From the NCBI RefSeq assembly GCF_003265305.2, contig NZ_CP033459.1, positions 868,001 to 932,000 on the forward strand: DNA of 64,000 nucleotides. The letters are read 5' to 3'. Below, piece by piece: positions 16,183 to 25,507 of this stretch (position 1 is the stretch's first letter; each line of letters begins with the position of its first letter). Source of the DNA: Pseudoprevotella muciniphila. GTDB lineage: Bacteria > Bacteroidota > Bacteroidia > Bacteroidales > Bacteroidaceae. Made by a program: the position numbers and the translations under genes. Under the pieces are notes generated by a model. It saw nothing but the letters and a program-made list of their open reading frames with translations, made no database searches and was not told where the DNA came from.

Positions 16183-16256
16183 ATTCTGAATAATCGGAAT
16201 AATCTGATTTTTCTGAAAACTCCGACTATTCCGATTACTCCGAATTACTCCGACAA
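16183..16256. repeat. CTGAATAAT/CTCCGATTA 9-bp quasi-repeats
   Basis: Starts four bases after the stop of the membrane protein gene: TCTGAATAATCGGAATAATC grading into ACTCCGACTATTCCGATTAC. Fills the whole convergent gap. Confidence 0.7.
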
Positions 16257-16264
16257 AGCAACCC

Positions 16265-16723
16265 CTACCGCCTCACTTGCGACAGCAAGAGGCTGCGTAG
16301 GGTTTTTCGTGCGGTCTCCGCATACGCGGCGAAGCGGTCGGCTTGCTCCGGCATTGCTATGGCGGTCCATGTGGCGAGCAACCGGCGCACGGCATAGCGC
16401 ACGATGGCTGTGGGCAGTGCTGCGGCATGTGCCGACGGCAGCGTTTCAGGCACCGCGACATTCAGCACGAAGTCGGCGGCGAGGTCTATGCCGTGAGGCA
16501 GGGGCGGCAGTTCCGCATCGGTAATGTAAGGCGCCAAGATTCGCGCCACGTCGGTCAGCACGTCCTGCCAGGCACTTTCGAGCACCTCGCGGTCCTCATC
16601 CTGGATAGCTATCCGCGGATAGGCACTGCCATCAGCCGAACCGTCCGCCTGTTTGGCAGCCACATACGCCGCCAGTTTCTGTACCTCGGCAAACACCGAG
16701 GATTTTGAAATTCTTATTTGCAT
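16265..16723 (-). CDS. Hypothetical phage-module protein
   Basis: 152 residues, Ala-rich and helical, starting MQIRISKSS. It has no motif I can name. Its size, composition and place at the end of a minus-strand run of phage-like genes suggest a small structural or connector-type protein of Bacteroidetes prophages. It lies beyond the lysis genes, an unusual place for a head-tail component, so the assignment is loose. Confidence 0.5.
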   Translation of the reverse strand: MQIRISKSSVFAEVQKLAAYVAAKQADGSADGSAYPRIAIQDEDREVLESAWQDVLTDVARILAPYITDAELPPLPHGIDLAADFVLNVAVPETLPSAHAAALPTAIVRYAVRRLLATWTAIAMPEQADRFAAYAETARKTLRSLLLSQVRR

Positions 16724-16778
16724 TTTTCGTTAGTATTAGGTTATCAGGAATAATTCTCAATTGTCACAGCATCTCCCC

Positions 16779-16826
16779 TGACGAGTGGCGCAGGGCTAAA
16801 GCCCTTGCGTCACGCCACTCGCCAGC
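16779..16826. repeat. Hairpin repeat with GAGTGGCG arms
   Basis: GACGAGTGGCG ... CACGCCACTCGCC form the arms, with a second nested dyad CAGGGCTAAAGCCCTTG in the loop. Looks like a single REP-type element in the gap between 16723 and 16885. Confidence 0.6.
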
Positions 16827-16884
16827 GGAGCCCGCAAAAGCCTGGCTTGGGTTGGCATCATGGGAAAGGATGCATTTTCAGTTC

Positions 16885-17556
16885 TTAGGGACGCACGGGC
16901 CGCACAGTGCGACCGGTCGTGCGGCTGTTGAAGTCGTCGACGAACACTTCGCCCGAGCCGATGCTCAGGCCGTACGCGCTGCCCGGACAGCCCGAGACGA
17001 GCGAACTCGACCAGAAGAAGCCGGCGTACGCGCAGTAGAGCTGCGTGTCGTCGCGTTCGCCCCCAGCGGGAAGGAAAATACTTTTTCCGTTAGTAGCCGT
17101 AAGGAGAGAACCATTCACACCAGTACCTTTATAGTTTTCTATCCACTTTTCTTTCGTATTATTGCAAAGTTCTTCCATTTGTTCTTTTGTAGGCATACGC
17201 CACTGTCCTCCCCATTTCACATGGGCAACATCGTCCTCTGGATCAAGGACAGTCTTATTATCTGTATGCCAATTTTCACCAAAATCGGGGTTATCACAAT
17301 ACTTCGTAAGTTCAATAATTTCTCCCCACTTGTACGTACTCCAATCATAATTGGTTTTAGTGGCTATCTCGCCCCATGCATAATAATCGCCGTATGCCGT
17401 AGGTCTTGAAGCACCTACGTTGCAGCATGCCCATTTCGTGCCGCTCGGCAAACCGAGGTCGATGGCATGGGGGTGGTTGCTGTCGGGACAAGTTTGTTGC
17501 GCAGAGATAGGCAGACCTACCGCAAGCGCCATAAGAATAATCACAAATCTTTTCAT
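16885..17556 (-). CDS. Secreted FISUMP-domain protein
   Basis: 223 residues with a signal peptide (MKRFVIILMALAVGLPISAQQ). The mature part matches the Fibrobacter succinogenes major paralogous domain (FISUMP): AIDLGLPSGTKWACCNVGA at about 32-50, DYYAWGE, GGQWRMPTKEQMEELCN at about 115-131 and GFFWSSS near 180. These domains occur on exported proteins of Fibrobacter, Prevotella and Bacteroides; the role is unknown. Start chosen at the ATG before the signal peptide, with the usual AC-rich leader. Likely a cargo gene next to the phage-like module and not a phage component. Confidence 0.85.
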   Translation of the reverse strand: MKRFVIILMALAVGLPISAQQTCPDSNHPHAIDLGLPSGTKWACCNVGASRPTAYGDYYAWGEIATKTNYDWSTYKWGEIIELTKYCDNPDFGENWHTDNKTVLDPEDDVAHVKWGGQWRMPTKEQMEELCNNTKEKWIENYKGTGVNGSLLTATNGKSIFLPAGGERDDTQLYCAYAGFFWSSSLVSGCPGSAYGLSIGSGEVFVDDFNSRTTGRTVRPVRP

Positions 17557-17588
17557 GGTAGTTGTTTTTTTGGTTGGATTATGTTTTG

Positions 17589-17596
17589 CAAATATA
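17589..17596 (-). promoter_or_regulatory. -7 box TATATTTG for the FISUMP gene
   Basis: Minus-strand TATATTTG, 33 bases before the ATG at 17556. Confidence 0.55.
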
Positions 17597-17669
17597 ACAA
17601 TTACGCCGCTAAAAGCAAAAATATTCCCGCCTTTTTATCTTTCTATTTGTTTAGGAGTATCCGGAAAAC

Positions 17670-17870
17670 GGGCTGAAAGTCCGTCAAGCCCATAGCCCAG
17701 GGCAACGCCCTGGGTGAATTGGTGTTTAGTCGTTTCGCCCTGTAGGGGCAAAAGCCATATAATCTGAATATCTGCCGCTTTTGCGCTTACAGCGCGCCAT
17801 TGTCGTTGATTATCTTCACCCGGGGCGTTGACCTGGGCTATGAGCATATTTGGCTTTCAGCCAATTTTAC
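17670..17870. repeat. About 200-bp palindromic interspersed element, copy 1
   Basis: The ends are inverted relatives: GGCTGAAAGTCCGTCAAGCC then CCCAGGGCAACGCCCTGGG on the left, and CCCGGGGCGTTGACCTGGGC then TTTGGCTTTCAGCC on the right. The interior carries CGCCCTGTAGGGGCAAAAGC and CTTTTGCGCTTACAGCGCGC. A second copy with the same modules in the same order lies at 44228-44454. No coding capacity; a MITE- or REP-like element common in Bacteroidales. Confidence 0.8.
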
Positions 17871-17885
17871 CGGACAACAAGAACA

Positions 17886-17945
17886 GTCTTTTCATTGTTT
17901 CTATAGCTTCTATGGCCTCTATAGCATCTATAGCCTTCTACAGGC
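17886..17945. repeat. CTATAGCTT 9-bp quasi-repeats
   Basis: TTCTATAGCTTCTATGGCC and related words, ending exactly at the amidase stop codon (TAG at 17938-17940 belongs to the repeat). Related tracts at 40695-40750 and 57080-57153. Confidence 0.7.
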
Positions 17946-18519
17946 TCTCAATATACTTCATAATGCCCTCCACATGCAGGCGCACGACGGCTGCCTTGCC
18001 GGCTTCGGAGAGGAGGAACGCCACGTCTTCGCGGTTGTCCTGGAAGAAGTTCTCGGTCAGTACGGCGGGACAGACGGTGTGCTTGAGGATGTAGAAACCG
18101 GCTGTCCAGTATTTCTGCGAGCGGCTCGGTGTGCGCACCTGCAGCCCCTGTGCCTTGGTGGCATCGTATAGGCAGCCGGCGAGGCGTTTCGCGCGTTCGC
18201 TGCACTGCCTGTACACCCACCCGCTCCAGCCGCGCGCATTCATCCATTGTCCGTGCCCGGCGGCATTGCAGTGTATGCTCACGAGGATGGTGCTGCCTGC
18301 CGGGTGGCGGTTCACGCGGCGGCAACGCTCAGCGAGCGACACGTCCCACATTTCTTTTACTATCCTTTCGGCATCCACACCGCGCCGATGCAGTTCTTTC
18401 TCCACGCGCTCGGCTATCTCGCGCACGTAGGCATACTCGCGCAGACGCCCGTCGGGGCTGCGCTTACCGGCTGTGTCGGAGCCGTGGCCGTTGTCAATCA
18501 GTACTTTCAGTTTTTTCAT
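17938..18519 (-). CDS. N-acetylmuramoyl-L-alanine amidase (phage-type endolysin)
   Basis: 193 residues from MKKLKVLIDNG (18519). Amidase_3 fold: zinc ligands in LIDNGHGSD (about 6-14), E in RLREYAYVREIAE (about 27-39) and H in LVSIHCNAAGH (about 82-92), with catalytic E in VLTENFFQDN (about 160-169). The protein is a bare catalytic domain without signal peptide, as expected of an endolysin that leaves the cell through a holin. The start is placed at 18519 because the domain begins there; a frame-open ATG lies at 18558. It overlaps the holin-like gene upstream, making a lysis cassette. Confidence 0.9.
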   Translation of the reverse strand: MKKLKVLIDNGHGSDTAGKRSPDGRLREYAYVREIAERVEKELHRRGVDAERIVKEMWDVSLAERCRRVNRHPAGSTILVSIHCNAAGHGQWMNARGWSGWVYRQCSERAKRLAGCLYDATKAQGLQVRTPSRSQKYWTAGFYILKHTVCPAVLTENFFQDNREDVAFLLSEAGKAAVVRLHVEGIMKYIESL

Positions 18520-18796
18520 AGTCTTGTTCGTTTTCACGTTCGTTTTCAGGTTGTTCATTAGTATTGTTTTCAGGGTTTAAGCCGCTGCGCCTGAATTCCT
18601 TGGTAAAGGCGCTGAAGCGACGGTCCACATAGATGCCCACGCCGAAGATGGATCCGGCATAGATGAGGCATTGCGAAAAGAGCCATAGCACACTGTCGCT
18701 GATCTCGCCCGGAGGCGGAGTAATAAACCCTGCCACGGCGAAGGCAAGACCGGCAACGAGCATGCCTACGGCGGTGATGGTCTGTGTGTTTTTCAT
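18494..18796 (-). CDS. Holin-like small membrane protein
   Basis: 100 residues from MKNTQTITAVG (18796), preceded by the leader ACACAACC seen before other genes here; an ATG at 18826 is also in frame. Two membrane helices (AVGMLVAGLAFAVAGFI, about 8-24, and a second around LWLFSQCLIYAGSIFGVGIY) and a highly charged C-terminal tail (NEQPENERENEQDYEK). Topology, size and the overlap with the amidase gene are those of a class II holin. No sequence family recognised. Confidence 0.65.
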   Translation of the reverse strand: MKNTQTITAVGMLVAGLAFAVAGFITPPPGEISDSVLWLFSQCLIYAGSIFGVGIYVDRRFSAFTKEFRRSGLNPENNTNEQPENERENEQDYEKTESTD

Positions 18797-18829
18797 GGTT
18801 GTGTTAGTATTTTTCTGTAGTATCATAGA

Positions 18830-19465
18830 AGTTAGCGAAGTTAAAGAAGTTAACGAAGTTAAAGACGATACTTTAGACCGACAAATAACAGAAAGGAGTT
18901 AAAGAATTTCGAAGTTAACGAAGTTAGCGAAGTTAATGAAGTTAACGACGATACTTTAGACCGACAAATAACAGAAAGGAGTTAAAGAATTTCGAAGTTA
19001 ACGAAGTTAGCGAAGTTAATGAAGTTAACGACGATACTTTAGACCGACAAATAACAGAAAGAAGAATATGTAATAAAAATTAGCATTAGATAACGTCGTT
19101 AACTTCGAGCGAAGCGATAACTTCAATAACTTCATTAACTTCAAAGAAAACATCAGCATAAGCTAATGTCGTTAACTTCGAGCGAAGCGATAACTTCAAT
19201 AACGTCATTAACTTCAAAGAAAACATCAGCATAAGCTAATGTCGTTAACTTCGAGCGAAGCGATAACTTCAATAACTTCGTTAACTTCAAAGAAAACATC
19301 AGCATAAGCTAATGTCGTTAACTTCGAGCGAAGCGATAACTTCAATAACTTCGTTAACTTCAAAGAAAACATCAGCATAAGCTAATGTCGTTAACTTCGA
19401 GCGAAGCGATAACTTCAATAACTTCGTTAACTTCAAAGATAAAGAGGTAACGTCGTTAACTTCGA
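18830..19465. repeat. Composite repeat cluster 3
   Basis: Three A-type 83-base units (GAAGTTAACG at 18911 and 18994, for example), spacer with AGAAGAATATGTAATAAAAA, then about five B-type units separated by AGAAAACATCAGCATAAGCT. It runs from the holin start region to six bases behind the tail-protein stop. Confidence 0.95.
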
Positions 19466-19471
19466 AAACTT

Positions 19472-21466
19472 CTATACCCTCTCCACATTCCCCGCATAGT
19501 CCGTACCATTCCCCGTTGAGATGCAGCCGATGGCGTGCGTGCCTGTGGCGAGGGTCGTTCGGATGCCTATGCTGTTGGCTGTGGCGTAGCAGGCGTGGCA
19601 GAGCATGGCTGTTTCTGCGCCCGAGGGTGCCGCGCCCTGTGCCGAGAAACCCGTGCCTTCGCGCGACGAGCCTGTCCAGGCGTGGGTCGGCAGGTTCTTG
19701 CGCGCCATAGTGCCGTAGTAGGCTGCCCGTCCGCCGCTCGCCGGTGTGCACCCGCTGCCGTTGTATTCATACAGTCCGCCGCGCGAGGTTACGGTGCAAT
19801 GCTCGTGGCAACTCTCGCCGTCGTCGCAGTTGTCGTGCCCCCAGCAGTTCTCGAGCACGATGTCCGAAGGACTGTCGGCTGTGCCGTGTCCGTTGAAACC
19901 GTCGTTGGAGCAGCCGTATGCCTCGCAGCGGCACATGAGGAAGTCCGTCGTGCCGTCGTAGCGTATGGCACCGGCGGCATTCACCATGCCCACACTCACG
20001 TTCTCCAACAGTCCGTGCATACCGGTGAGCAGAAGCGGCGCATAGAGAAATGCCACGTTCCGCACCGCTGTCGTACCGCCGACGGTGCCGCTTATCGTGC
20101 GGCGTGGTATGACGACGGGGTGCGTGGCGAGGTCTGTGCCTTCTGCCTTCGAGAAATAGAGCGTCGTACCGCTGACGTACCATTTCAGCACGTCCGTGCT
20201 CGCTTCAATCTCGGCTATCGACGACGCTGGATAGATGCGCGTGGAGGGCAGGCGGTGCGTGGTGCCTTCCTGTGCAGGATGCACCTCCGACGGCAGTATC
20301 GCAGTGGCGGCATCTGCCACATCGTGCTGCCAGAGGTAGGTGCCGCGCGTAGGCGGCTTGTCTATTGTAGCGCACAGCACACGCGTATAGCCAGCCGCCG
20401 TCTCCGCTGCCGTCACGCGATAGCAACTGATGCAGCGCACGCGCCCTGCTCCCGTCAGTCTGCCGTAGTTGGAGAGGTCAATCGGCAGGTTCAGGTAGTC
20501 GCCGGAGAGCATCACGAGTTCGCCGTCGGGCGCAAGCAACGTGTTCGCACGGCGCAGGGAAAGCACGGGAGAGTCGGCTGAAAGTCCGTCGTTCAGGTCG
20601 CTGCCTTGGGGCGAGAGATAGATGCGGCGCGCAAAGGGTTTGGCGGACACGATGTCGGCGTGGCACAACGTTTTGTCGGTCTGCACCACGAAGGTGCGCA
20701 GGGCGTTGAACACTGCCGCCTCAGCCCCCGCCGGCGGTGTGAGTTCGTAACTGCCCTCACCTGCCGTACAGTCCACGTGTCCCACCACGCCGCCCCCTGC
20801 GCCCAGCCACACCACGATGGGGAAAAACGTGGTGGCTGTCTCGCTCACCAGTTTGTTGTAGAGCAGGAAACGCTCCACACCTTCCACCGCGAGGGGCGCC
20901 GTGTGGAGGTAGGCACTGCTCGTGCTCACACTCCCGTCCGCACGCATCAGCCCCGTCTCGGTGAACACATCGTCGGCAAAGTAGCGGTAGATGCGGCGGC
21001 GGTGGCTCTGTTCGAGGGCATCAACACGCGCGGTGAGACCTGTCACGTCGCTCATATCTACCGCTTCGCCCTGTGTCCACGCACCTGCCGTGGCGCAGCG
21101 ATAGACGTAGGTGGTGCCGTCCTCTGTCACGTAAGCCCAGTCGCCCGGCTCTGGCGATGCACACGCTGCCACGAGTGCTGCCAGACCGTCATAGAAACCC
21201 TTGAAGGCTGTGCGCAAGCCGCTGTAGCGGAGCGTGCCGCCCACGGTGAGGTCGCCGCTCACGAGGCAGTCGCCATTCACGGTGGTGAGTTGCCGCCCGT
21301 GGCTCTCCTCGTCGCCCGTGCTCCAGCGCACCTTGTAGCGGTCCCAGAACACGTCCTCGCCGCCAACGGTAGCGTAGTCGCCCTCGCGACCGCCCTCAGG
21401 ATAACGCGCCCAGAGCGCGTCCATACTAGGGAAGTCGCCCAAGTTGTTCAGTCGTTGGTAATTCAT
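19472..21466 (-). CDS. Phage tail fibre/spike-like protein with beta-helix region
   Basis: 664 residues from MNYQRLNNLGDFPSMD (21466); leader ACAACC supports this start over 21493. The N-terminal about 60 residues (YPEGGREGDYATVGGEDVFWDRYKVRW) look like a virion-attachment module. A short segment VTGLTARVDALEQSHRRR (about 145-165) resembles a trimerising coil. From about 255 (RIYLSPQGSDLNDGLSADSP) the protein resembles pectate-lyase-like beta-helix proteins, with repeated turns to the end and a His/Cys-rich stretch (GHDNCDDGESCHEHC). The role would be receptor binding or glycan cleavage. No enzyme active site can be named. Confidence 0.75.
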   Translation of the reverse strand: MNYQRLNNLGDFPSMDALWARYPEGGREGDYATVGGEDVFWDRYKVRWSTGDEESHGRQLTTVNGDCLVSGDLTVGGTLRYSGLRTAFKGFYDGLAALVAACASPEPGDWAYVTEDGTTYVYRCATAGAWTQGEAVDMSDVTGLTARVDALEQSHRRRIYRYFADDVFTETGLMRADGSVSTSSAYLHTAPLAVEGVERFLLYNKLVSETATTFFPIVVWLGAGGGVVGHVDCTAGEGSYELTPPAGAEAAVFNALRTFVVQTDKTLCHADIVSAKPFARRIYLSPQGSDLNDGLSADSPVLSLRRANTLLAPDGELVMLSGDYLNLPIDLSNYGRLTGAGRVRCISCYRVTAAETAAGYTRVLCATIDKPPTRGTYLWQHDVADAATAILPSEVHPAQEGTTHRLPSTRIYPASSIAEIEASTDVLKWYVSGTTLYFSKAEGTDLATHPVVIPRRTISGTVGGTTAVRNVAFLYAPLLLTGMHGLLENVSVGMVNAAGAIRYDGTTDFLMCRCEAYGCSNDGFNGHGTADSPSDIVLENCWGHDNCDDGESCHEHCTVTSRGGLYEYNGSGCTPASGGRAAYYGTMARKNLPTHAWTGSSREGTGFSAQGAAPSGAETAMLCHACYATANSIGIRTTLATGTHAIGCISTGNGTDYAGNVERV

Positions 21467-21479
21467 GGTTGTTTCTTTT

Positions 21480-22007
21480 TTATAGAAGTTCAACTTTCTG
21501 AAGTTATCGCTACGCTCGAAGTTATCGAAGTTAATGAAGTTAACGACGAAACTTAGGACCGACAGATAACATCAGCATAAGGATAATAAAGAAGTTAAAC
21601 GAAGTTAGAGAAGTTAACGAAGTTAGCGACGATACCTTAGACCGATAAATAATATCAGCATAAGGATAATAAAGAAGTTAAACGAAGTTAGAGAAGTTAA
21701 CGAAGTTAGCGACGATACCTTAGACCGATAAATAACAAAAGAAAGAAGAAAGAAAGTCATCAGTATTAGGTAATGTCGTTAACTTCGAGCGAAGCGATAA
21801 CTTCAATAACTCCGTTAACTTCAAAGAGAAAGAAGTACCGTCGTTAACTTCGAGCGAAGCGATAACTTCAATAACTCCGTTAACTTCAAAGAGAAAGAAG
21901 TACCGTCGTTAACTTCGAGCGAAGCGATAACTTCGTTAACTTCAATAACTTCAAAGAAAACATTAACTTCGATAACTTCGAGCAAAGCGTTAACTTCTTC
22001 AAAATCT
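21480..22007. repeat. Composite repeat cluster 4
   Basis: Starts right before the tail-protein gene with TGAAGTTATCGCTACGCTCG, the inverted form of the B core, continues with A-type units (GGATAATAAAGAAGTTAAAC twice), then B units with GTCGTTAACTTCGAGCGAAG, and ends at the stop codon of the next gene (22008). Confidence 0.95.
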
Positions 22008-22640
22008 TCAGTTCATCATCAGTGCCCGGCTCTGCTCTTCCAACCTCTGTGCAAGGTCGGCTTGTCCGAGGGTGCCTGCCACAAGCGATGCCAGGCGGCA
22101 GAGGAAGGCGGATAGGAGCCGTTCCGGCACATCCACTTCCGTATCGCGCTGAAAATCATACTGTGGCAAGGGAAAATACCGCGCCTGGCGCACCGAGACG
22201 GAAGGTCCCGAGTTGCAGCAGTAGAATTCGAGCACGCGCCCCACGTCGCCCTGCACGATGGCGACCACCGGATTCTGCGGTGTGCCGCGCAGTCCGCTCC
22301 AGCGGCTTTGCTGCCGCAAGTAGAGCGGATTGTCGGACGCGATGGTTTCAGTTACCGCCACCTGCCAGTCGGACATGCGGAAGGTGATGAGTCGGAAGAA
22401 GTCGTCGGGCAGCACCACATATCCTGCGCCGTAGCCCACACGGCTCTCCCACCCCACGGTGTCGGCAAATGCCTTGCCATTGCCCAGCATCGTTACGGGT
22501 GCCTGACTTGCCACGAGGCGCAGGGCGTTGTTGATGCGCGAAGTGATCAGTTGTTCGGGCGTTACACCCGTTGCCCCCTCTTCGCTCGGCTCAAGGTTCA
22601 GCAGCAGGAGGGTCTCTGAAATGATGTTATCCGGTGTCAT
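22008..22640 (-). CDS. Phage-module protein, possibly head-tail connector
   Basis: 210 residues, MTPDNIISETLLLLNLEPSEEG. Soluble, mixed alpha/beta, with LITSRINNALRLVASQAP early and a C-terminal helical part (RLLSAFLCRLASLVAGTLGQADLAQRLEEQS). Its position behind the capsid gene and its size fit an adaptor or connector of a short-tailed phage, but I see no diagnostic motif. It overlaps the end of the upstream gene by 14 bases. Confidence 0.5.
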   Translation of the reverse strand: MTPDNIISETLLLLNLEPSEEGATGVTPEQLITSRINNALRLVASQAPVTMLGNGKAFADTVGWESRVGYGAGYVVLPDDFFRLITFRMSDWQVAVTETIASDNPLYLRQQSRWSGLRGTPQNPVVAIVQGDVGRVLEFYCCNSGPSVSVRQARYFPLPQYDFQRDTEVDVPERLLSAFLCRLASLVAGTLGQADLAQRLEEQSRALMMN

Positions 22641-23178
22641 CTTGCTTGAATTTTAAGGGGTTAGCATTTTCTCCTATCAAAAATCGCAGGTTCTTCCGCT
22701 TGGCAGCATCCATCAGGTCGTATGGCGTGAGTATCGACGCACGGTCTATGCCGTAATGCGTCGCAAGGTAGTCCTTGGCATCTTCGGCACACGCCACGTG
22801 CACATCGCGCATCGTCAGCGGGTCGAGGTGGGGTTTCGCCGGTGGCGGGGCGGGGGTTAAGGGGGGAGCGGGTTTCTCGGGCTTTCCGGAAGATCCGGGT
22901 TTTCCGGAGGGTCCGGAATTTCCGGAAGGTCTGGAATTTCCGGAATGTCCGGGAGGTCCGGGTTCGGGGCTTTCCTTAGCGAGGCGTATTTCTCCGCGTC
23001 TGAAGTATGTACTGCCTTCGAGTATGGCTATGGCGGCGGGGTTGTCGGTGGTGAATGTGGCAGGTGAACTGCCGTGGGCTGATGTCCATCCGCCACGGAA
23101 ATGGAACATCACGCGCGCCTTGCCGCACGGCACGGCGAGCAGCCACTCTTGCATTTCTGGTGCGTAATAGGTTTTCAT
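22627..23178 (-). CDS. Phage-module protein with collagen-like G-x-x insert
   Basis: 183 residues. The first about 70 (MKTYYAPEMQEWLLAVPCGK...FRRGEIRLA) look like an ordinary folded domain, the last about 60 (MRDVHVACAEDAKDYLATHYGI...) like a second. Between them residues about 70-105 are G-x-x repeats (GHSGNS, GNSGPSGKPGSSGKP) produced by a TCCGGANNN DNA repeat at 22866-22966 read in frame. The same DNA repeat occurs in non-coding sequence here, so the linker probably grew by repeat expansion. Follows the capsid gene; function unknown. Confidence 0.6.
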   Translation of the reverse strand: MKTYYAPEMQEWLLAVPCGKARVMFHFRGGWTSAHGSSPATFTTDNPAAIAILEGSTYFRRGEIRLAKESPEPGPPGHSGNSRPSGNSGPSGKPGSSGKPEKPAPPLTPAPPPAKPHLDPLTMRDVHVACAEDAKDYLATHYGIDRASILTPYDLMDAAKRKNLRFLIGENANPLKFKQDDTG

Positions 23179-23281
23179 GGTGTGTGTGTTTTCTTTTTGG
23201 AATCGGAATACTCTGAATAATCAGAACATTCAGAGTACTCCGACCACTGTAAACTATAAACTGTCAACCATCAACTGTCAA

Positions 23282-24778
23282 CTAAAAAAGGTCTCCCTCG
23301 AAGATTGTCCAGCCACTGCCGTCGTACTGCCAGAGCGTACCGGCGGGTGCTGTGAGTCCTGTGCCGAGGGTGGTGCGTTGCATCATGTAATAGACCATGC
23401 CACTGATGAGGTCGCTGCCCTCAGGTGCAGCACCTGACGCACTGGTCCATGTGGTGAGGTTCGTCATGCCCGCTTCCACCGTACCGTCCGACTCGCCGTC
23501 GATCCAGATGTGGCAGGAGCCTTTGAGCGCCAGGGCATCCCACGAGAGGATACCCGTGCGGGTGGCTTCTTCGCCCTCCACACGCTCACTGTAACTGTGT
23601 TCTGCCACACGCTGATAGTGCACGAGGCGATTCTCGCCGAGCAGCGCACCACTGTTGCTCCAGCCGAGGCGGTCGAGGGTGGGCTCACGCTTGATCTCGA
23701 TGTCGCCGAACACGGTGTGGAAGTTCGTGACGAGCCAGCCGGCGGTGTTGGTCTTGGCGGTTACCTGCACTTCGGGGTGCTGCGAATAGTCCACACACTG
23801 TATCGATTCGAGCAGGTTCTTTCCGGCGAGCAGAATAGCCGTCTTAGGCACGTCTTCGCCCGTGAAGAACATCTTGGCAAGGGCGATGATCTTCTCCACC
23901 GTCCACTTCTGCGGTGCAGCGAGTTTGCGTCTGAACTGCCAGCGTATGCCTTCGGTGGAGTAGATGGTCTGCATACCAATCTTGGTCTGCACGCTGAACT
24001 TACCCTTCCTGCCTGCCCAGAGGCTGCGGTTGGCGCGCACCTTGTAGTTCTGTATCGCCTGCTCTGCCAGGATGGCCTTGGAGAAGGGTATCTGCTTGCG
24101 CTGGCTGTCGAAGTAGTCGCTCACCACCTGGTTCATGCCGCGTTTCTGCAGATAGATGGTGGTGGGTTGCGGCAGGAAGAGGTCGGGCTCCACTTCTTTC
24201 TGCGTCTCATAGAGGGCATTGGAGAGGATGACCATCGTCGTGCCGGCGGGTATGGCAGGTATGGTGCACACCTCGTCGGTAGGGTTCGCCTTCGGACCGT
24301 TCACGGCGCGCACTACGGGCAGCCCTGTGGTGGTGTCCTGCCCTGTAACGAAGAGCATCAGCGGCTTACCTGCCACAACGGCAGCACCCGTATCGTCGTA
24401 ACCGTCAACACCCTGCACAAGGAGCGTGGTATAGGCGCGCAGCATATTCTGGTCGTTCGCTGCCAGAGGCAGTGTGGTCTGTTGTGCACTGCTCTCGGCT
24501 ATGGCTTCAGTGGTCGTTACGCTGTGGCGCTGGTCGTCTGCCACGTAGTGCACCACTTCCGGACTCTTCACCATCACCTTCTTGGCGCGGAGCATGAGGT
24601 TCATCAGCGGTGTGTCGTCGGGATTGAAACGAAGCAGTTCTTCGTCAACGTCGGGCTCCACGAAGTGGCCCGCATCGATGCCGCCATCAGCGGCAGCAAG
24701 TTCGGAAACAAGGGCAGATACGCCCGGTAACTGGGTTTGGAGACCGGTCGTGCCGGTCGTAGGAGTTTGGTTTGACAT
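23282..24778 (-). CDS. Putative phage major capsid protein
   Basis: 498 residues with the length, composition and context of a HK97-fold capsid subunit. Supporting sequence: an N-terminal arm with EELLRFNPDDTPLMNLMLRAKK, a central QKRGMNQVVSDYFDSQRKQIPFSKA followed by RSLWAGRKGKFSV, and an E-loop/A-domain-like part (GKNLLESIQCVDYSQHPEV). It sits between a scaffold-like gene and connector-like genes, in the order usual for phage heads. The C-terminal about 100 residues (SCHIWIDGESDGTVEAG...WQYDGSGWTIFEGD) look like an extra surface domain. The stop is followed directly by the TTGACAGTTGA repeat. Confidence 0.7.
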   Translation of the reverse strand: MSNQTPTTGTTGLQTQLPGVSALVSELAAADGGIDAGHFVEPDVDEELLRFNPDDTPLMNLMLRAKKVMVKSPEVVHYVADDQRHSVTTTEAIAESSAQQTTLPLAANDQNMLRAYTTLLVQGVDGYDDTGAAVVAGKPLMLFVTGQDTTTGLPVVRAVNGPKANPTDEVCTIPAIPAGTTMVILSNALYETQKEVEPDLFLPQPTTIYLQKRGMNQVVSDYFDSQRKQIPFSKAILAEQAIQNYKVRANRSLWAGRKGKFSVQTKIGMQTIYSTEGIRWQFRRKLAAPQKWTVEKIIALAKMFFTGEDVPKTAILLAGKNLLESIQCVDYSQHPEVQVTAKTNTAGWLVTNFHTVFGDIEIKREPTLDRLGWSNSGALLGENRLVHYQRVAEHSYSERVEGEEATRTGILSWDALALKGSCHIWIDGESDGTVEAGMTNLTTWTSASGAAPEGSDLISGMVYYMMQRTTLGTGLTAPAGTLWQYDGSGWTIFEGDLF

Positions 24779-24840
24779 AGTGTTTTTTGGTTTTAAAAAG
24801 GTTTGTGTTTTTTCTAAAGAACTTTAAGGACATTAAACGC

Positions 24841-25461
24841 TCAACTCTCTTTAGCCTGTCGTGCGAGGGAGAAGATGCTCACGGGTTTGAAATCGGCGGC
24901 AGGGATGTTGGCAGAAGGTGTAACAGGTATGCCGTCGGAGCGGTTGAGGCGTTTCAGGGCGATATCTACAGCGGCATTTCGCCCTCGCAATTCACCTTCT
25001 TCCGCAGCGCGTGCCACGTCCTTGTCGTAGCGGGCGGCGCGGGTGAGCAGCGGCAGCAGGTCTGCCCACCTGCCATGCTCTATCATCGCCGACACATCAC
25101 TCGCCACAGGCTCCAGCAGGGCGGCATCCTCTTCAGAGAGACCTGCCTGGGCGATGCAGGCTTGCAGTGGAGAATCAGCAGGGGCTAAGGGTTCTCCGGT
25201 ATTTCCGGAGGTTCCGGACGCTCCGGACATTCCAGGTTCTCCGGACGCTCCGGACATTCCGGAATTTCCGGGCTTTCCGTTCTCTCCGGGTTCTCCGGGT
25301 GCTTCGGCGTCTTCGGGTTCGTTGGTCTCTTCTGCCATATCGCCGAGGGCGGCAATGCGGGCAGCAAAGATGGCATTGACTTCTTCTGACAGGGCTTCGC
25401 GCACGGCTGTCTTCAGGGCGTCAGCCATCAGATTAAACTGAGAGCGGGTCATTCTTTTCAT
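24841..25461 (-). CDS. Putative capsid scaffold-type protein with G-x-x insert
   Basis: 206 residues, acidic and helical. N-terminal helix (ALKTAVREALSEEVNAIFAARIAALG), then an insert at about 55-95 of G-x-x repeats (GMSGASGEPGMSGASGTSG) coded by the TCCGGANNN repeat at 25189-25300, then a helical C-terminal half. Position just before the capsid gene, coiled-coil character and size suggest a scaffold; this is contextual. Start could also be MTRSQF three codons later. Confidence 0.5.
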   Translation of the reverse strand: MKRMTRSQFNLMADALKTAVREALSEEVNAIFAARIAALGDMAEETNEPEDAEAPGEPGENGKPGNSGMSGASGEPGMSGASGTSGNTGEPLAPADSPLQACIAQAGLSEEDAALLEPVASDVSAMIEHGRWADLLPLLTRAARYDKDVARAAEEGELRGRNAAVDIALKRLNRSDGIPVTPSANIPAADFKPVSIFSLARQAKES

Positions 25462-25507
25462 AGCATTAAATAAATTAGTTCAACAATAATAAGTGGTTTT
25501 GATGGTG

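Noticed and set aside
22627-23178. True collagen-like functional domain
   Set aside because: The G-x-x stretch equals the intergenic TCCGGANNN repeat, so it is better explained as DNA repeat expansion.
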